Positions 34,380-44,002 of a DNA stretch of 64,000 bases are shown piece after piece. Position numbers and translations under genes: made by a program. This DNA is from Pseudomonas sp. Lineage in GTDB: Bacteria > Pseudomonadota > Gammaproteobacteria > Pseudomonadales > Pseudomonadaceae. The notes beneath the pieces were generated by a model. It was not told the origin of the DNA and made no database searches. It saw only the letters and a list, made by a program, of their open reading frames with translations. Position 1 is the first letter of the stretch; every line of letters begins with the position of its first letter. The stretch is taken from NCBI RefSeq assembly GCF_002796985.1, contig NZ_PEKX01000018.1:124001-188000 (forward strand), given 5' to 3'.

Positions 34380-35252
34380 TCAGCCGGCGTGTGCCAGCGG
34401 CTGCGCGTCGTACTCCTTGCGCACCTCGTACAGCACATCGAGGTTGTTGTGCTGCCAGGGGTGGAAGTCGGACTTGAAGAAGTCCAGGTACTCGCGCAGC
34501 AGCGGGCGGAATACGCCGTGCTTGCCCCAGGTCCACTTGAGACCGTCGCGCCAGACCCGCCAGTTCCACAGCAGGCCGTCCACCTTGAGCATGTGCACCA
34601 GCCCACGGAAGGTATCCAGGACGAAGAAGAAGGTCGACATACGCATCGCCCGGCGCAACAGCTTGCGGTTACCGCAGACCTGGTTGTAAACGTCGAAGGC
34701 TACGGCCTTGTGCTCGGTCTCCTCCAGCGCGTGCCAGCGCCACAGGCGCTGCATCACCGGGTCGGCGCCTTGCATGGTGCGCGGGTCGGTCAGCAGACCG
34801 TTGGCCATGATCGCGGTGATGTGCTCCAGCGCGGCGGTCGCTGCCAGCTGGCGCTTGGCCGGGAATTTCTTCTGGGTGAAGCGGATGCGCGCCTGGGCGC
34901 GTTTTTCGATGGCGGTGACATCGTAGCCCTGGTCGCGCAGGCGCTGGCTGTAGGTCAGGTGCTCACGGCTGTGGTGACCTTCCTGGCCGATGAAGCCACG
35001 GATCTGCTCCTTGAGCACCGGGTCGCTGATCTGGTCGCGGAACTGCCGCACCGAGTCGATGAAGAAGCGTTCGCCGTCGGGGAAGAGCACCGACATGGCA
35101 TCGAACAGATGGGACTTGAAGGCGTCTCCGCCGTGCCAGTGACGCGGCAGCGGATCGGGCAGATCAAAGTCCATGTGCCGGGGCTTGATCTCCAGTCCTG
35201 CGGGGGTGGTGCTGGCCATGGCGGCTCCATTGTTGTGGTTGTCCATGGTCAT
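34380..35252 (-). CDS. Predicted metal-dependent hydrolase (PF10118 family)
   Basis: A 290-residue cytoplasmic protein with a helical, ferritin-like pattern of Glu/His metal ligands: GFIGQEGHHSREH, LEHITAIMANGLL, and WRWHALEETEHKAVAFDVY. These match the PF10118 'metal-dependent hydrolase' family, where a two-iron site is likely; the reaction is unknown. Two ATGs occur (35252 and 35246); neither has a strong ribosome binding site. It is divergent from the AraC-type regulator with an 88-base intergenic region, so OruR-like control of this gene is plausible. Confidence 0.82.
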   Translation of the reverse strand: MTMDNHNNGAAMASTTPAGLEIKPRHMDFDLPDPLPRHWHGGDAFKSHLFDAMSVLFPDGERFFIDSVRQFRDQISDPVLKEQIRGFIGQEGHHSREHLTYSQRLRDQGYDVTAIEKRAQARIRFTQKKFPAKRQLAATAALEHITAIMANGLLTDPRTMQGADPVMQRLWRWHALEETEHKAVAFDVYNQVCGNRKLLRRAMRMSTFFFVLDTFRGLVHMLKVDGLLWNWRVWRDGLKWTWGKHGVFRPLLREYLDFFKSDFHPWQHNNLDVLYEVRKEYDAQPLAHAG

Positions 35253-35340
35253 TACTCTGGGCTTGTAGGGAAAGCGTCACAAGGTTATTGTCTGCCAACT
35301 TTCCGGTCATATCCGGCCAGCGGTCACCATAAGAAAAACG

Positions 35341-36360
35341 ATGAAACAGCCGCTCAACTTCACCGCCGAACTGGTGCCCGTCGCCTATGCGCAGGCGCTC
35401 CTCGATCTCGCCGAAGAGCTGGGCGTGCCCCGCACGCGCCTGTTCGAGTTGGCCCGCGTGCGCCCCGAGGTGCTGCAGAGCCCCAATGGCCGCCTGTCCT
35501 TCATCGACTTCCATCAGCTCTCCAGCACTGCTCTGCTGCATTGCAACGAGCCGGCCTTCGGCCTGCTGCTGGGGCAGCGGCTGAACGTCTCCACCCACGG
35601 CATCCTCGGCTATGCGGTGCTGTCCAGCGCCAACCTCGGACGCGCCATCGCCTTCGCCCTGAAGTATTACCGCGTGCTCGGCCTGGCCTATGACCTGGAA
35701 ATGGTCGAAGACGATGGCGTGTCCTACCTGCGTGCCAGCGAGTCGATTCCCCTCGGCCCCACCAGTCGCTTCGCCGCCGAAGGCCTGATGACCAGCCTGC
35801 ACACCATCGCCCGCTTCCTGGTGGGCGAGCCCTTGCAGGGTGTCAGTGTCGGCTTTGCCTACGACGAGCCCGTCTATGCCGAGCGCTATGCCGAGGTGTT
35901 TGGCGGCGAGGTGCTATTCGATCAGCCGTTCCACTTCATCGGCCTGCCCAGCGAGTACCTGGCACGGCCCATGGCGCTGGCCAACCCGGCCACGGTGCAG
36001 ATGTGCGAGCAGCAGTGCGAGGCGCTGCTGGCCACGCTGGACGTGCAGGAAGGCCTGCTGACCCGCATCCGCCGCCTGCTGCTGGCGCGCCCCGGCGAGT
36101 TCCCCGACCTGGAGAGCGTGGCCGCCGACCTGCACACCAGCGGCCGCAGCCTACGTCGACATCTTTCGAACCTGGGTACCACCTACCAGGAAGTGCTCGA
36201 CGACGTGCGCAAGCGTCTGGCCCTGCAATACCTCACCACGACCCACCTGCCGCTCTACGAAATCGCGCTGCTGCTGGGCTTCAACGACCCGTCGAACTTC
36301 CGCCGGGCGTTCCGCAAGTGGACCGGCAAGCTGCCCACGGACTACCGTCACGAGGATTGA
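35341..36360 (+). CDS. oruR: AraC-family transcriptional regulator, OruR-like
   Basis: A 339-residue regulator. Residues 1-220 form the Arabinose_bd-type ligand/dimerisation domain (QALLDLAEELGVPRTRLFEL, FGLLLGQRLNVSTHGILGYA). The C-terminus is an AraC double HTH (VAADLHTSGRSLRRHLSNLG, then YEIALLLGFNDPSNFRRAFRKWTG). Length and neighbours (PF10118 gene on one side, OmpA lipoprotein and acyltransferase on the other) fit my memory of the P. aeruginosa oruR locus, the regulator of ornithine utilisation; that identity was not searched. It begins at the ATG at 35341. Confidence 0.72.
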   Translation: MKQPLNFTAELVPVAYAQALLDLAEELGVPRTRLFELARVRPEVLQSPNGRLSFIDFHQLSSTALLHCNEPAFGLLLGQRLNVSTHGILGYAVLSSANLGRAIAFALKYYRVLGLAYDLEMVEDDGVSYLRASESIPLGPTSRFAAEGLMTSLHTIARFLVGEPLQGVSVGFAYDEPVYAERYAEVFGGEVLFDQPFHFIGLPSEYLARPMALANPATVQMCEQQCEALLATLDVQEGLLTRIRRLLLARPGEFPDLESVAADLHTSGRSLRRHLSNLGTTYQEVLDDVRKRLALQYLTTTHLPLYEIALLLGFNDPSNFRRAFRKWTGKLPTDYRHED

Positions 36361-36432
36361 GCCGACTCGCCAGGGCAGGGCGGAATCGGCGAAAATGTTC
36401 GCCGTGTTCTTCCGTAACCGAGCGAGTCTTCG

Positions 36433-37074
36433 ATGAGCGAACAGCCTGCCCTGATCCGCGAAACCTTCCCCGTCGGCCCCTTGCAGTGCAACTGCACCAT
36501 TATCGGCGACCCGCTGACGAAGAAGGCCATCGTCGTCGATCCGGGCGGCGACCACGAGCTCATCCTGCAGCGCCTCGATGCGTTGGGGCTGAAGGTGGTC
36601 AGCATCATCCACACCCACGCGCACCTGGACCACTTCCTCGCTTCCGGGCAGATGAAGGAGAAGACCGGCGCGACCCTGCACCTGCACAAGGACGACCAGT
36701 TCCTCTGGGATAACTTGGAGATGCAGTGCCGCATGTTCGGCGTCCCTTATACTCCGGTACCCTCGCCGGACCAGTGGCTGGCCGACGACGAGGAACTGGC
36801 CTGCGGCTGCGGCGTGGCGCTGCACACGCCGGGACACACGCCGGGCTCGATGAGCTTCTGGTTCCCCAGGGACAAGCTGCTGATCGCCGGTGACACGCTG
36901 TTTCGCCGCAGCATCGGCCGCACCGACTTGTGGGGCGGCGACTACGCCACCATCGAACGTTCGATCCGCGATCGCCTGTACTCGCTGGACGAAGAGGCGA
37001 CCGTGGTCACGGGCCACGGCCCGGACACCTGCCTGGGTGACGAGATGCGGGAAAATCCCTTCATCCGCGCTTAA
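36433..37074 (+). CDS. MBL-fold (glyoxalase II-like) metallo-hydrolase
   Basis: A 213-residue metallo-beta-lactamase-fold hydrolase. The zinc motif THAHLDH is at about residues 58-64, with further ligands in LHTPGHTPGS, IAGDTLF and the C-terminal VTGHGPDTCLGDE. This YcbL-like subgroup is usually annotated as hydroxyacylglutathione hydrolase-type; it may hydrolyse glutathione thioesters or other small thioesters. No clear Shine-Dalgarno is visible before the ATG at 36433. It is followed by the OmpA lipoprotein gene after 85 bases. Confidence 0.88.
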   Translation: MSEQPALIRETFPVGPLQCNCTIIGDPLTKKAIVVDPGGDHELILQRLDALGLKVVSIIHTHAHLDHFLASGQMKEKTGATLHLHKDDQFLWDNLEMQCRMFGVPYTPVPSPDQWLADDEELACGCGVALHTPGHTPGSMSFWFPRDKLLIAGDTLFRRSIGRTDLWGGDYATIERSIRDRLYSLDEEATVVTGHGPDTCLGDEMRENPFIRA

Positions 37075-37159
37075 GGTTGTTACGGAATTATTTGCACGAC
37101 CTACGCTCTAACCTGCCGCCCGCTAATGGGTGTTTCGCTATTTCGAGGAGTCATCCGAC

Positions 37160-37873
37160 ATGTTCACCGCACGTAGTCTGTCCATGGTTGCGGCTGCCAC
37201 CGCCTTTGCCCTCATGGCCGGTTGCGCCTCCCAGAACCCCTATGACCCCAACACCCAGGCCCCGCCGGCCGAGGGTGGCATGAGCAAGACCGCCAAGTAC
37301 GGCGCGCTGGGTGCACTGGCCGGCGCCGTCGCCGGTGCCGCGATCAACCACGACAACCGTGGCAAGGGCGCGATGATCGGCGCCGCCGCCATTGGTGCCG
37401 CCGCCGCCGGCTACGGTTACTACGCCGACAAGCAGGAAGCCAAGCTGCGCCAGCAGATGCAGGGCACCGGTGTGCAGGTCGAGCGCCAGGGCGATGACAT
37501 CAAGCTGATCATGCCGGGTAACATCACCTTCGCCACCGATTCGGCGAACATCGCGCCGTCCTTCTACACCCCGCTGAACAACCTGGCCAACTCCTTCAAG
37601 GAGTTCAACCAGAACAGCATCGAGATCGTCGGCTATACCGACAGCACCGGCAGCCGCCAGCACAACATGGACCTGTCCCAGCGCCGTGCGCAGTCGGTGG
37701 CGGGTTACCTGACCTCCCAGGGCGTCGACGGCTCCCGCGTGAGCACCCGTGGCATGGGCCCGGACCAGCCGGTTGCCTCCAACGCCGATGCCAACGGCCG
37801 CGCGCAGAATCGCCGCGTGGAAGTGAACCTGAAAGCCCTGCCGAACGCGCAGACACAGCAGTACCAGCAGTAA
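37160..37873 (+). CDS. OmpA family lipoprotein
   Basis: A 237-residue outer-membrane lipoprotein. MFTARSLSMVAAATAFALMAGC ends in a lipobox (LMAGC, Cys22). A glycine-zipper region (YGALGALAGAVAGAAINHDNRGKGAMIGAAAIGAAAAGYGYYAD) could insert in membrane, and the C-terminal OmpA domain binds peptidoglycan (ITFATDSANIAPSFYTPLNNLANSF, then GYTDSTGS and NMDLSQRRAQSVAGYL, NRRVEVNL). It is similar to YiaD/OprL-type proteins. The ATG at 37160 follows CGAGGAGTCATCCGAC. It ends before a strong terminator. Confidence 0.88.
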   Translation: MFTARSLSMVAAATAFALMAGCASQNPYDPNTQAPPAEGGMSKTAKYGALGALAGAVAGAAINHDNRGKGAMIGAAAIGAAAAGYGYYADKQEAKLRQQMQGTGVQVERQGDDIKLIMPGNITFATDSANIAPSFYTPLNNLANSFKEFNQNSIEIVGYTDSTGSRQHNMDLSQRRAQSVAGYLTSQGVDGSRVSTRGMGPDQPVASNADANGRAQNRRVEVNLKALPNAQTQQYQQ

Positions 37874-37885
37874 GCAGCGCCCATG

Positions 37886-37913
37886 AAAAAGCCCGCCGAT
37901 TGGCGGGCTTTTT
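37886..37913 (+). terminator. Rho-independent terminator after the OmpA gene
   Basis: AAAAAGCCCGCC pairs with GGCGGGCTTTTT around GATT. Confidence 0.93.
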
Positions 37914-37948
37914 CGTTGCTGCACCTCGTGGGGCGCTTGGCTGAAACT

Positions 37949-38018
37949 GTAGGAGCGAGCTTGCTCGCGAACCGGCGCCGCTCGGTGCCATGCGGTTCGC
38001 GAGCAAGCTCGCTCCTAC
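37949..38018. repeat. REP inverted pair
   Basis: GTAGGAGCGAGCTTGCTCGC and its inverse lie across about 24 bases, directly after the acyltransferase stop codon. Confidence 0.93.
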
Positions 38019-38025
38019 AAAAAGG

Positions 38026-38937
38026 TCAGGCCTTGGCGGCAGGGAATTCGCGGTGCAACTGGGCCAGCAACTGGTCCTTGCGCTCCCACAGCTGGTTCAC
38101 CCACAGCTGGAACTCGGCGCGGTAGCCCTCGTCCTGGTCGTAACTCTTGCCGATGAACTGGCGGGGGATTTCTAGCTCCTCGAAGCGCACCACCACCGAA
38201 CGCAGGCGGCCGGACAGCAGGCACCAGAAGGTCGGGCGGCCATCGGGGTAATGAATGGTGACATTCACCAGGGTGCGCAGCTGCTCGCCCATCGCGTCGA
38301 GGACGAAGGCGATGCCGCCTGCCTTGGGCTTGAGCAGATGCGGGAAGGGGGACTGCTGCTCGTCGTGCTTGGCCGGGGTGAAGCGGGTGCCTTCGAGGAA
38401 GTTGAAGATGGACACCGGAATGCGGCTGAACTTGGCGCACGCCTTGCGGGTGGTTTCCAGGTCCTTGCCTTTCTTTTCCGGGTGCTTGGCCAGGTACGCC
38501 TTGGTGTAGCGCTTCATGAAGGGGAAATCGAGCGCCCACCAGCACAGGCCGATCACCGGGACCCAGATCAGCTCCTGCTTGAGGAAGAAGCGCAGCAGCG
38601 GAATGCGGCGGTTGAGCTGGTACTGCAGGACGAGGATGTCTACCCAGCTCTGGTGGTTGCTGGTCACCAGGTAGGAGTGGTCGTAGTGCAGGCCCTGCAG
38701 GCCCTCCACGTTCCAGCGGGTCTTGCCCACCAGGTTCATCCAGCCCTTGTTGCAGGTGATCCAGCTTTCGGCGATCACGCTCATGATCTTGCTGAGCGCC
38801 AACTGGGCGGCGCTGAACGGCAGCAGTAGCTTGATGATCGACATGCCCAGCAGCGGGATGCACCAGCACAGGGTGCTCACCACCAGGATCAGGGTGGCGA
38901 GGATGCCGCGCAGCGTGTGCGGAAGGAAACTCAACAT
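38026..38937 (-). CDS. 1-acyl-sn-glycerol-3-phosphate acyltransferase-like (YihG type)
   Basis: A 303-residue inner-membrane acyltransferase. A hydrophobic N-terminus (TLRGILATLILVVSTLCWCIPLLGMSIIKLL) is followed by the catalytic NHQSWVD (HX4D), then the substrate-binding FLEGTRFTP. These two blocks define the LPLAT/PlsC superfamily; the extended C-terminal half is like E. coli YihG. It probably transfers an acyl chain to lysophosphatidic acid during phospholipid synthesis or remodelling. It lies 82 bases after pta on the same strand, with a GC hairpin (38961-38980) between them. Confidence 0.87.
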   Translation of the reverse strand: MLSFLPHTLRGILATLILVVSTLCWCIPLLGMSIIKLLLPFSAAQLALSKIMSVIAESWITCNKGWMNLVGKTRWNVEGLQGLHYDHSYLVTSNHQSWVDILVLQYQLNRRIPLLRFFLKQELIWVPVIGLCWWALDFPFMKRYTKAYLAKHPEKKGKDLETTRKACAKFSRIPVSIFNFLEGTRFTPAKHDEQQSPFPHLLKPKAGGIAFVLDAMGEQLRTLVNVTIHYPDGRPTFWCLLSGRLRSVVVRFEELEIPRQFIGKSYDQDEGYRAEFQLWVNQLWERKDQLLAQLHREFPAAKA

Positions 38938-39019
38938 CGAGGAATGGTCCTTGTACGTAGGCGCCCGGTCAGCCGGGCGCGTGATGCGTTCGTGGGCACA
39001 TCCCTCGTGCCTTGGGTTA

Positions 39020-41146
39020 TCAGCCGTCCTTGCCGCTGTCCGCCTGGATCGCCGTCAGTGCGATGGTGTAGACGATGTCGTCCACCAGCGCGCCGCGCGA
39101 CAGGTCGTTCACCGGTTTGCGCAGGCCCTGCAGCATCGGCCCGATGCTGACGCAGTCGGCGCTGCGCTGGACCGCCTTGTAGGTGGTGTTCCCGGTGTTC
39201 AGATCAGGGAACACGAATACGTTGGCGCGTCCGGCCACCTGGCTTTGCGGGGCCTTCAGGCGACCCACGCTGCCGATGGCGGCGGCATCATACTGCAAGG
39301 GGCCGTCAATCAACAGATCGGGGCGTTTTTCCTGCGCGATGCGCGTAGCTTCGCGTACTTTCTCGACATCTGCGCCGGTTCCGGAGTCGCCGGTGGAGTA
39401 GCTGATCATCGCCACCCGCGGGGTGATACCGAAGGCCTGCGCGGAGGCGGCACTCTGCAGGGCGATCTCCGCCAGGTCACTGGCCGAAGGATCGGGATTC
39501 ACCGCGCAGTCGCCGTAGACCACCACCTGGTCGGGCAGCAGCATGAAGAACACCGAGGACACCAGGTTGTAGCCGGGCGCGGTCTTGATCAGTTGCAGGG
39601 CGGGGCGGATGGTGTTGGCGGTGGTGTGGATGGCGCCGGAAACCAGGCCGTCCACTTCGTCCAGGGCGAGCATCACGGTGCCCAGCACCACGTTGTCTTC
39701 CAGTTGCTGCTCGGCCATCGGCGCGTTCAGGCTCTTGCCCTTGCGCAGTTCGACCATGGGTTCGACGTAGCGGCTGCGCACCAGGTCCGGGTCGACGATC
39801 TCCAGGTCTTCGGGCAGCACGATGCCCAGCATCTGCGCCACGGCCTGTACGTCATCGGGCTTGGCCAGCAGCACGCAGCGGGCGATGCCGCGGGCGTGGC
39901 AGATGGCGGCGGCCTGCACGGTGCGCGGCTCGCTGCCTTCGGGCAGGACGATGCGCTTGCCGGCGCGGTTGGCGCGCTGGGTCAGCTGGTAGCGGAACAC
40001 CGGTGGCGACAGGCGCAGCTCGTGGGGCGCGCCGCAGCGGTCCTTGAGCCACTCGAAGTCAATGTGTTCGGCGACGAACTCGGTGACGCGCTCGGCGCGC
40101 TCGCGGTCGTCCACCGGGATTTCCTTGTTCATCCGCGACAGGTCGCCGGCGGTGTCGAACGAGCCGGTCTTCACCGTCAGCACCGGCAGGCCGCTCTGCA
40201 GCGCACTGCGGCACAGCTCCATGATCCGCGCGTCCGGGGTCAGGCCCGAGCACAGCAGCAGCCCGGCCAGCGGCACGCCGTTCATGGCGGCGAGGCAGGC
40301 GGCAAGGATGATGTCGTCGCGGTCGCCCGGCACCACCACCAGCACGCCGGGCTTGAGCAGGTGCACGGTGTTCGGTGCCGAGGGCGCGCAGAGGATGATC
40401 TTCTGCACACGGCGTTGTTCGTAGTCGCCGGCGTTGAGCACGCTGGCATTGAGCAGGTCGGCCACGTCGCGGGTGCGCGGGGCATTCATCTCGTCCTGCC
40501 AGGGAATGCAGCCGAGCAGGCGCACGTCGCCGTCACGCAGCAGCGGGGAATGTTCCTTCAGGCGTTGGCCGAACAGCCGTGCGGCTTCTTCGGCGTCACG
40601 CGGCATGTCCTCGTGCTCGCCGCCACGCACCTTGTTCACGATCAGGCCGGCCAGGTGCGGGTCGCGCGGGCCGCCAAACAGCTGGGCAAGGATCTCGATG
40701 CGGTCGGACAGTTCGCTCTCCGTCTCGTTGTCCGGCGCGGAAACCAGGATCACCTCGGCGTCCACGCTGCGCGCCAGGTGCGCGTTGATGCGCGCGGCAT
40801 AGCTGGCGTGCTTGGTCGGCACCATGCCCTCGACGATCATCACGTCCTTGTCCACGGCCACGCTGTTGTACATGCCGACGATATCTTCGAGCAGCTCGTC
40901 GAGCAGGCCGTCGCCGAGCATGCGCTCGACCTTGGACAGTGACAGCGGGGTGGGCGCGTTGAGGCCGTGGGTGCGCGCGACCAGCTCGCTGGAGCGCTCC
41001 GGGCCATCGTCGCCGGCGTGGGGCTGGGCGATGGGCTTGAAGAAGCCGACTTTCAGGCCGGCGCGTTGCAGGGCGCGGATCAGGCCCAGGCTGGTGGACG
41101 TCAGGCCGACACCGAATCCGGTCGGTGCGAGGAAGAAGGTGTGCAT
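39020..41146 (-). CDS. pta: Phosphate acetyltransferase
   Basis: A 708-residue phosphotransacetylase, long form. An N-terminal P-loop-like domain (FFLAPTGFGVGLTSTSLGLI) and a DRTGG regulatory domain precede the C-terminal catalytic domain (AGKRIVLPEGSEPRTVQAA to ALTAIQADSGKDG). It interconverts acetyl-CoA and acetyl phosphate, working with acetate kinase encoded just upstream (61-base gap). The pair generates ATP from acetyl-CoA during overflow or pyruvate fermentation. ATG at 41146. It is in an operon with ackA, in the order ackA-pta. Confidence 0.94.
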   Translation of the reverse strand: MHTFFLAPTGFGVGLTSTSLGLIRALQRAGLKVGFFKPIAQPHAGDDGPERSSELVARTHGLNAPTPLSLSKVERMLGDGLLDELLEDIVGMYNSVAVDKDVMIVEGMVPTKHASYAARINAHLARSVDAEVILVSAPDNETESELSDRIEILAQLFGGPRDPHLAGLIVNKVRGGEHEDMPRDAEEAARLFGQRLKEHSPLLRDGDVRLLGCIPWQDEMNAPRTRDVADLLNASVLNAGDYEQRRVQKIILCAPSAPNTVHLLKPGVLVVVPGDRDDIILAACLAAMNGVPLAGLLLCSGLTPDARIMELCRSALQSGLPVLTVKTGSFDTAGDLSRMNKEIPVDDRERAERVTEFVAEHIDFEWLKDRCGAPHELRLSPPVFRYQLTQRANRAGKRIVLPEGSEPRTVQAAAICHARGIARCVLLAKPDDVQAVAQMLGIVLPEDLEIVDPDLVRSRYVEPMVELRKGKSLNAPMAEQQLEDNVVLGTVMLALDEVDGLVSGAIHTTANTIRPALQLIKTAPGYNLVSSVFFMLLPDQVVVYGDCAVNPDPSASDLAEIALQSAASAQAFGITPRVAMISYSTGDSGTGADVEKVREATRIAQEKRPDLLIDGPLQYDAAAIGSVGRLKAPQSQVAGRANVFVFPDLNTGNTTYKAVQRSADCVSIGPMLQGLRKPVNDLSRGALVDDIVYTIALTAIQADSGKDG

Positions 41147-41207
41147 CCGGGCTCCTTAAGCCGTGCGGGAGTGGTCTGCGCCCTTGTGGGGCGCAACCGT
41201 TGAATCT

Positions 41208-42398
<1,191 letters not shown>

Positions 42399-42400
42399 GC

Positions 42401-42703
42401 CTACTCCTTGTTGCTGTCGGTTTGCTTGGCGCACCAGCCGCAGGGGAACTCGCGGCCGATCTGCGCCTTGCGCTGCTGCGGGTCCAGCACCCAGGGCCGC
42501 GACTGCCAGGGCGGCTGGTGGCGCAGGTGCTGGGTATGGCCGCAGGACAAGACTGCCACCCAGTGGCCGTCTTCGTCCTGATGAAAGTCAAGCAGGCGCG
42601 GCGGGCCCGTGTGATCCCGTCCGTCCGTCTTCGGGTCGCATTCAGGGGCGTCGCCGCGTAAACTGACGCGCTCAACTTCTATATCGGATAGGTTTCGAAC
42701 CAT
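42401..42703 (-). CDS. DUF3565 domain protein
   Basis: A protein of about 100 residues whose C-terminal half is the DUF3565 pattern: FHQDEDGHWVAVLSCGHTQHLRHQPPWQSRPWVLD, then FPCGWC. The His and Cys pairs (CGHTQH, CGWC) suggest a zinc site. The only ATG for this length is at 42703, where it shares the CATG with the slyD start on the other strand, so the true start may be a CTG about 46 codons on. It lies 2 bases before ackA. Function unknown. Confidence 0.72.
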   Translation of the reverse strand: MVRNLSDIEVERVSLRGDAPECDPKTDGRDHTGPPRLLDFHQDEDGHWVAVLSCGHTQHLRHQPPWQSRPWVLDPQQRKAQIGREFPCGWCAKQTDSNKE

Positions 42704-43187
42704 GCAGATCGCGGCCAACAAGGCGGTTTCCATCGACTATACCCTGACCAACGACGCGGGTGAGGTCATCGACAGCTCCGCCGGCGGCGCTCCGCTGGTC
42801 TACCTGCACGGTGCCCACAACATCATCGGCGGCCTGGAAAAGGCCCTGGAAGGCAAGCAGGTCGGTGACGAGCTGGACGTGACCGTCGAGCCGGCCGATG
42901 CCTACGGCGAGTACAGCGCCGAGCTGGTCGCCACCCTGACCCGCGAAATGTTCGAAGGCGTGGACGAGCTGGAAGTCGGCATGCAGTTCCATGCTTCCGC
43001 TCCGGACGGCGGCATGCAGATCGTCACCATTCGCGACATCGAAGGCGATGACGTGATCGTCGACGGCAACCACCCGCTGGCCGGTCAGCGCCTGAACTTC
43101 AAGGTGAAAGTGGTCGACATCCGCGACGCTTCCGCCGAAGAAGTCGCCCATGGCCACGTCCATGGCGAAGGTGGTCACCACCACTGA
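42702..43187 (+). CDS. slyD: FKBP-type peptidyl-prolyl isomerase SlyD
   Basis: A 161-residue SlyD-type isomerase and chaperone. The FKBP core surrounds an inserted chaperone flap (YGEYSAELVATLTREMFEGV), and the C-terminus is a His-rich metal-binding tail (HGHVHGEGGHHH). SlyD speeds proline isomerisation, assists folding, and donates nickel to hydrogenase/urease maturation in E. coli. The ATG at 42702 follows GGATAGGTTTCGAACC. It is divergent from DUF3565-ackA-pta with overlapping start codons. A terminator follows at 43252. Confidence 0.93.
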   Translation: MQIAANKAVSIDYTLTNDAGEVIDSSAGGAPLVYLHGAHNIIGGLEKALEGKQVGDELDVTVEPADAYGEYSAELVATLTREMFEGVDELEVGMQFHASAPDGGMQIVTIRDIEGDDVIVDGNHPLAGQRLNFKVKVVDIRDASAEEVAHGHVHGEGGHHH

Positions 43188-43251
43188 TAGCGGTTACCCG
43201 GTCGGCCACCGACCGGGTGAAGCCATCATTGAGCTGCTACGCTCAAACGGG

Positions 43252-43273
43252 AAAGGCGCCTTCGGGCGCCTTT
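43252..43273 (+). terminator. Rho-independent terminator after slyD
   Basis: AAAGGCGCC and GGCGCCTTT flank a TTCG loop. Confidence 0.85.
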
Positions 43274-43404
43274 CTCATGCGGTCTGATTCACTGCAACAA
43301 GGCCAGGGCATTTTTCCCGCATCGACTGGGATTGCGCGGCATCACGGACGAATTGTCCGCTGCCCGCGCGGGCACTTCGTGCCTACTTCTTCAAGGAGCA
43401 AGCA

Positions 43405-43890
43405 ATGAGCGCTTTTCACGATCTGACGCTGCAGGGTCTCGACGGCCAGGATTTGCCGCTGGCCCCGCTCAAGGGCAAGGTCGTGCTGGTGGTCAACGTC
43501 GCCTCGAAATGCGGCCTGACTCCGCAGTACGCGGCTCTGGAACATCTCTACCAGCAATACAAGGATCAAGGGTTCGTGGTACTGGGCCTGCCGTGCAACC
43601 AGTTTGCCGGGCAGGAGCCTGGCAGCGAAGCCGAGATCCAGTCGTTCTGCTCACTGAACTACGGGGTCAGCTTCCCCATGTCGGGCAAGCTGGAAGTCAA
43701 CGGCTCCGAACGTCATCCGCTGTACCGCCTGTTGGCGGGCGAGGGCGCCGAGTTCCCCGGCGACATCACCTGGAACTTCGAGAAGTTCCTCCTCGGCCCG
43801 GATGGCCGCGTGCTGGCTCGCTTCAGCCCGCGCACCACGCCGGATGATCCGGCGCTGGTCCAGGCGATCGAAAAGGCGCTCGGCGCCTGA
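43405..43890 (+). CDS. Glutathione peroxidase-type thiol peroxidase
   Basis: A 161-residue enzyme of the glutathione peroxidase family. The peroxidatic residue is Cys36 in NVASKCGLTPQY (Cys rather than selenocysteine), with Gln in CNQFAGQEPGSE and Trp in TWNFEKFL completing the catalytic set. It reduces hydrogen peroxide and organic hydroperoxides, probably using thioredoxin. The ATG at 43405 is preceded by AAGGAG 7 bases upstream. It is monocistronic by its spacing and its own ribosome binding site. Confidence 0.92.
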   Translation: MSAFHDLTLQGLDGQDLPLAPLKGKVVLVVNVASKCGLTPQYAALEHLYQQYKDQGFVVLGLPCNQFAGQEPGSEAEIQSFCSLNYGVSFPMSGKLEVNGSERHPLYRLLAGEGAEFPGDITWNFEKFLLGPDGRVLARFSPRTTPDDPALVQAIEKALGA

Positions 43891-44002
43891 TCCTCACCGG
43901 CGGGAGAGGGCGCATGCGCCAATCCCGCCGGCATTTCTCCCCTTCGTCTTGTTCCGCGCACCGCGTGACGGCTTAATCGGGCGACCTGTTCCGGAGCCTG
44001 CC

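Noticed and set aside
38723..40942. A 739-codon open frame antisense to pta
   Set aside because: The opposite strand encodes a complete, family-matching phosphate acetyltransferase; the antisense product is low-complexity and unrelated to known proteins.
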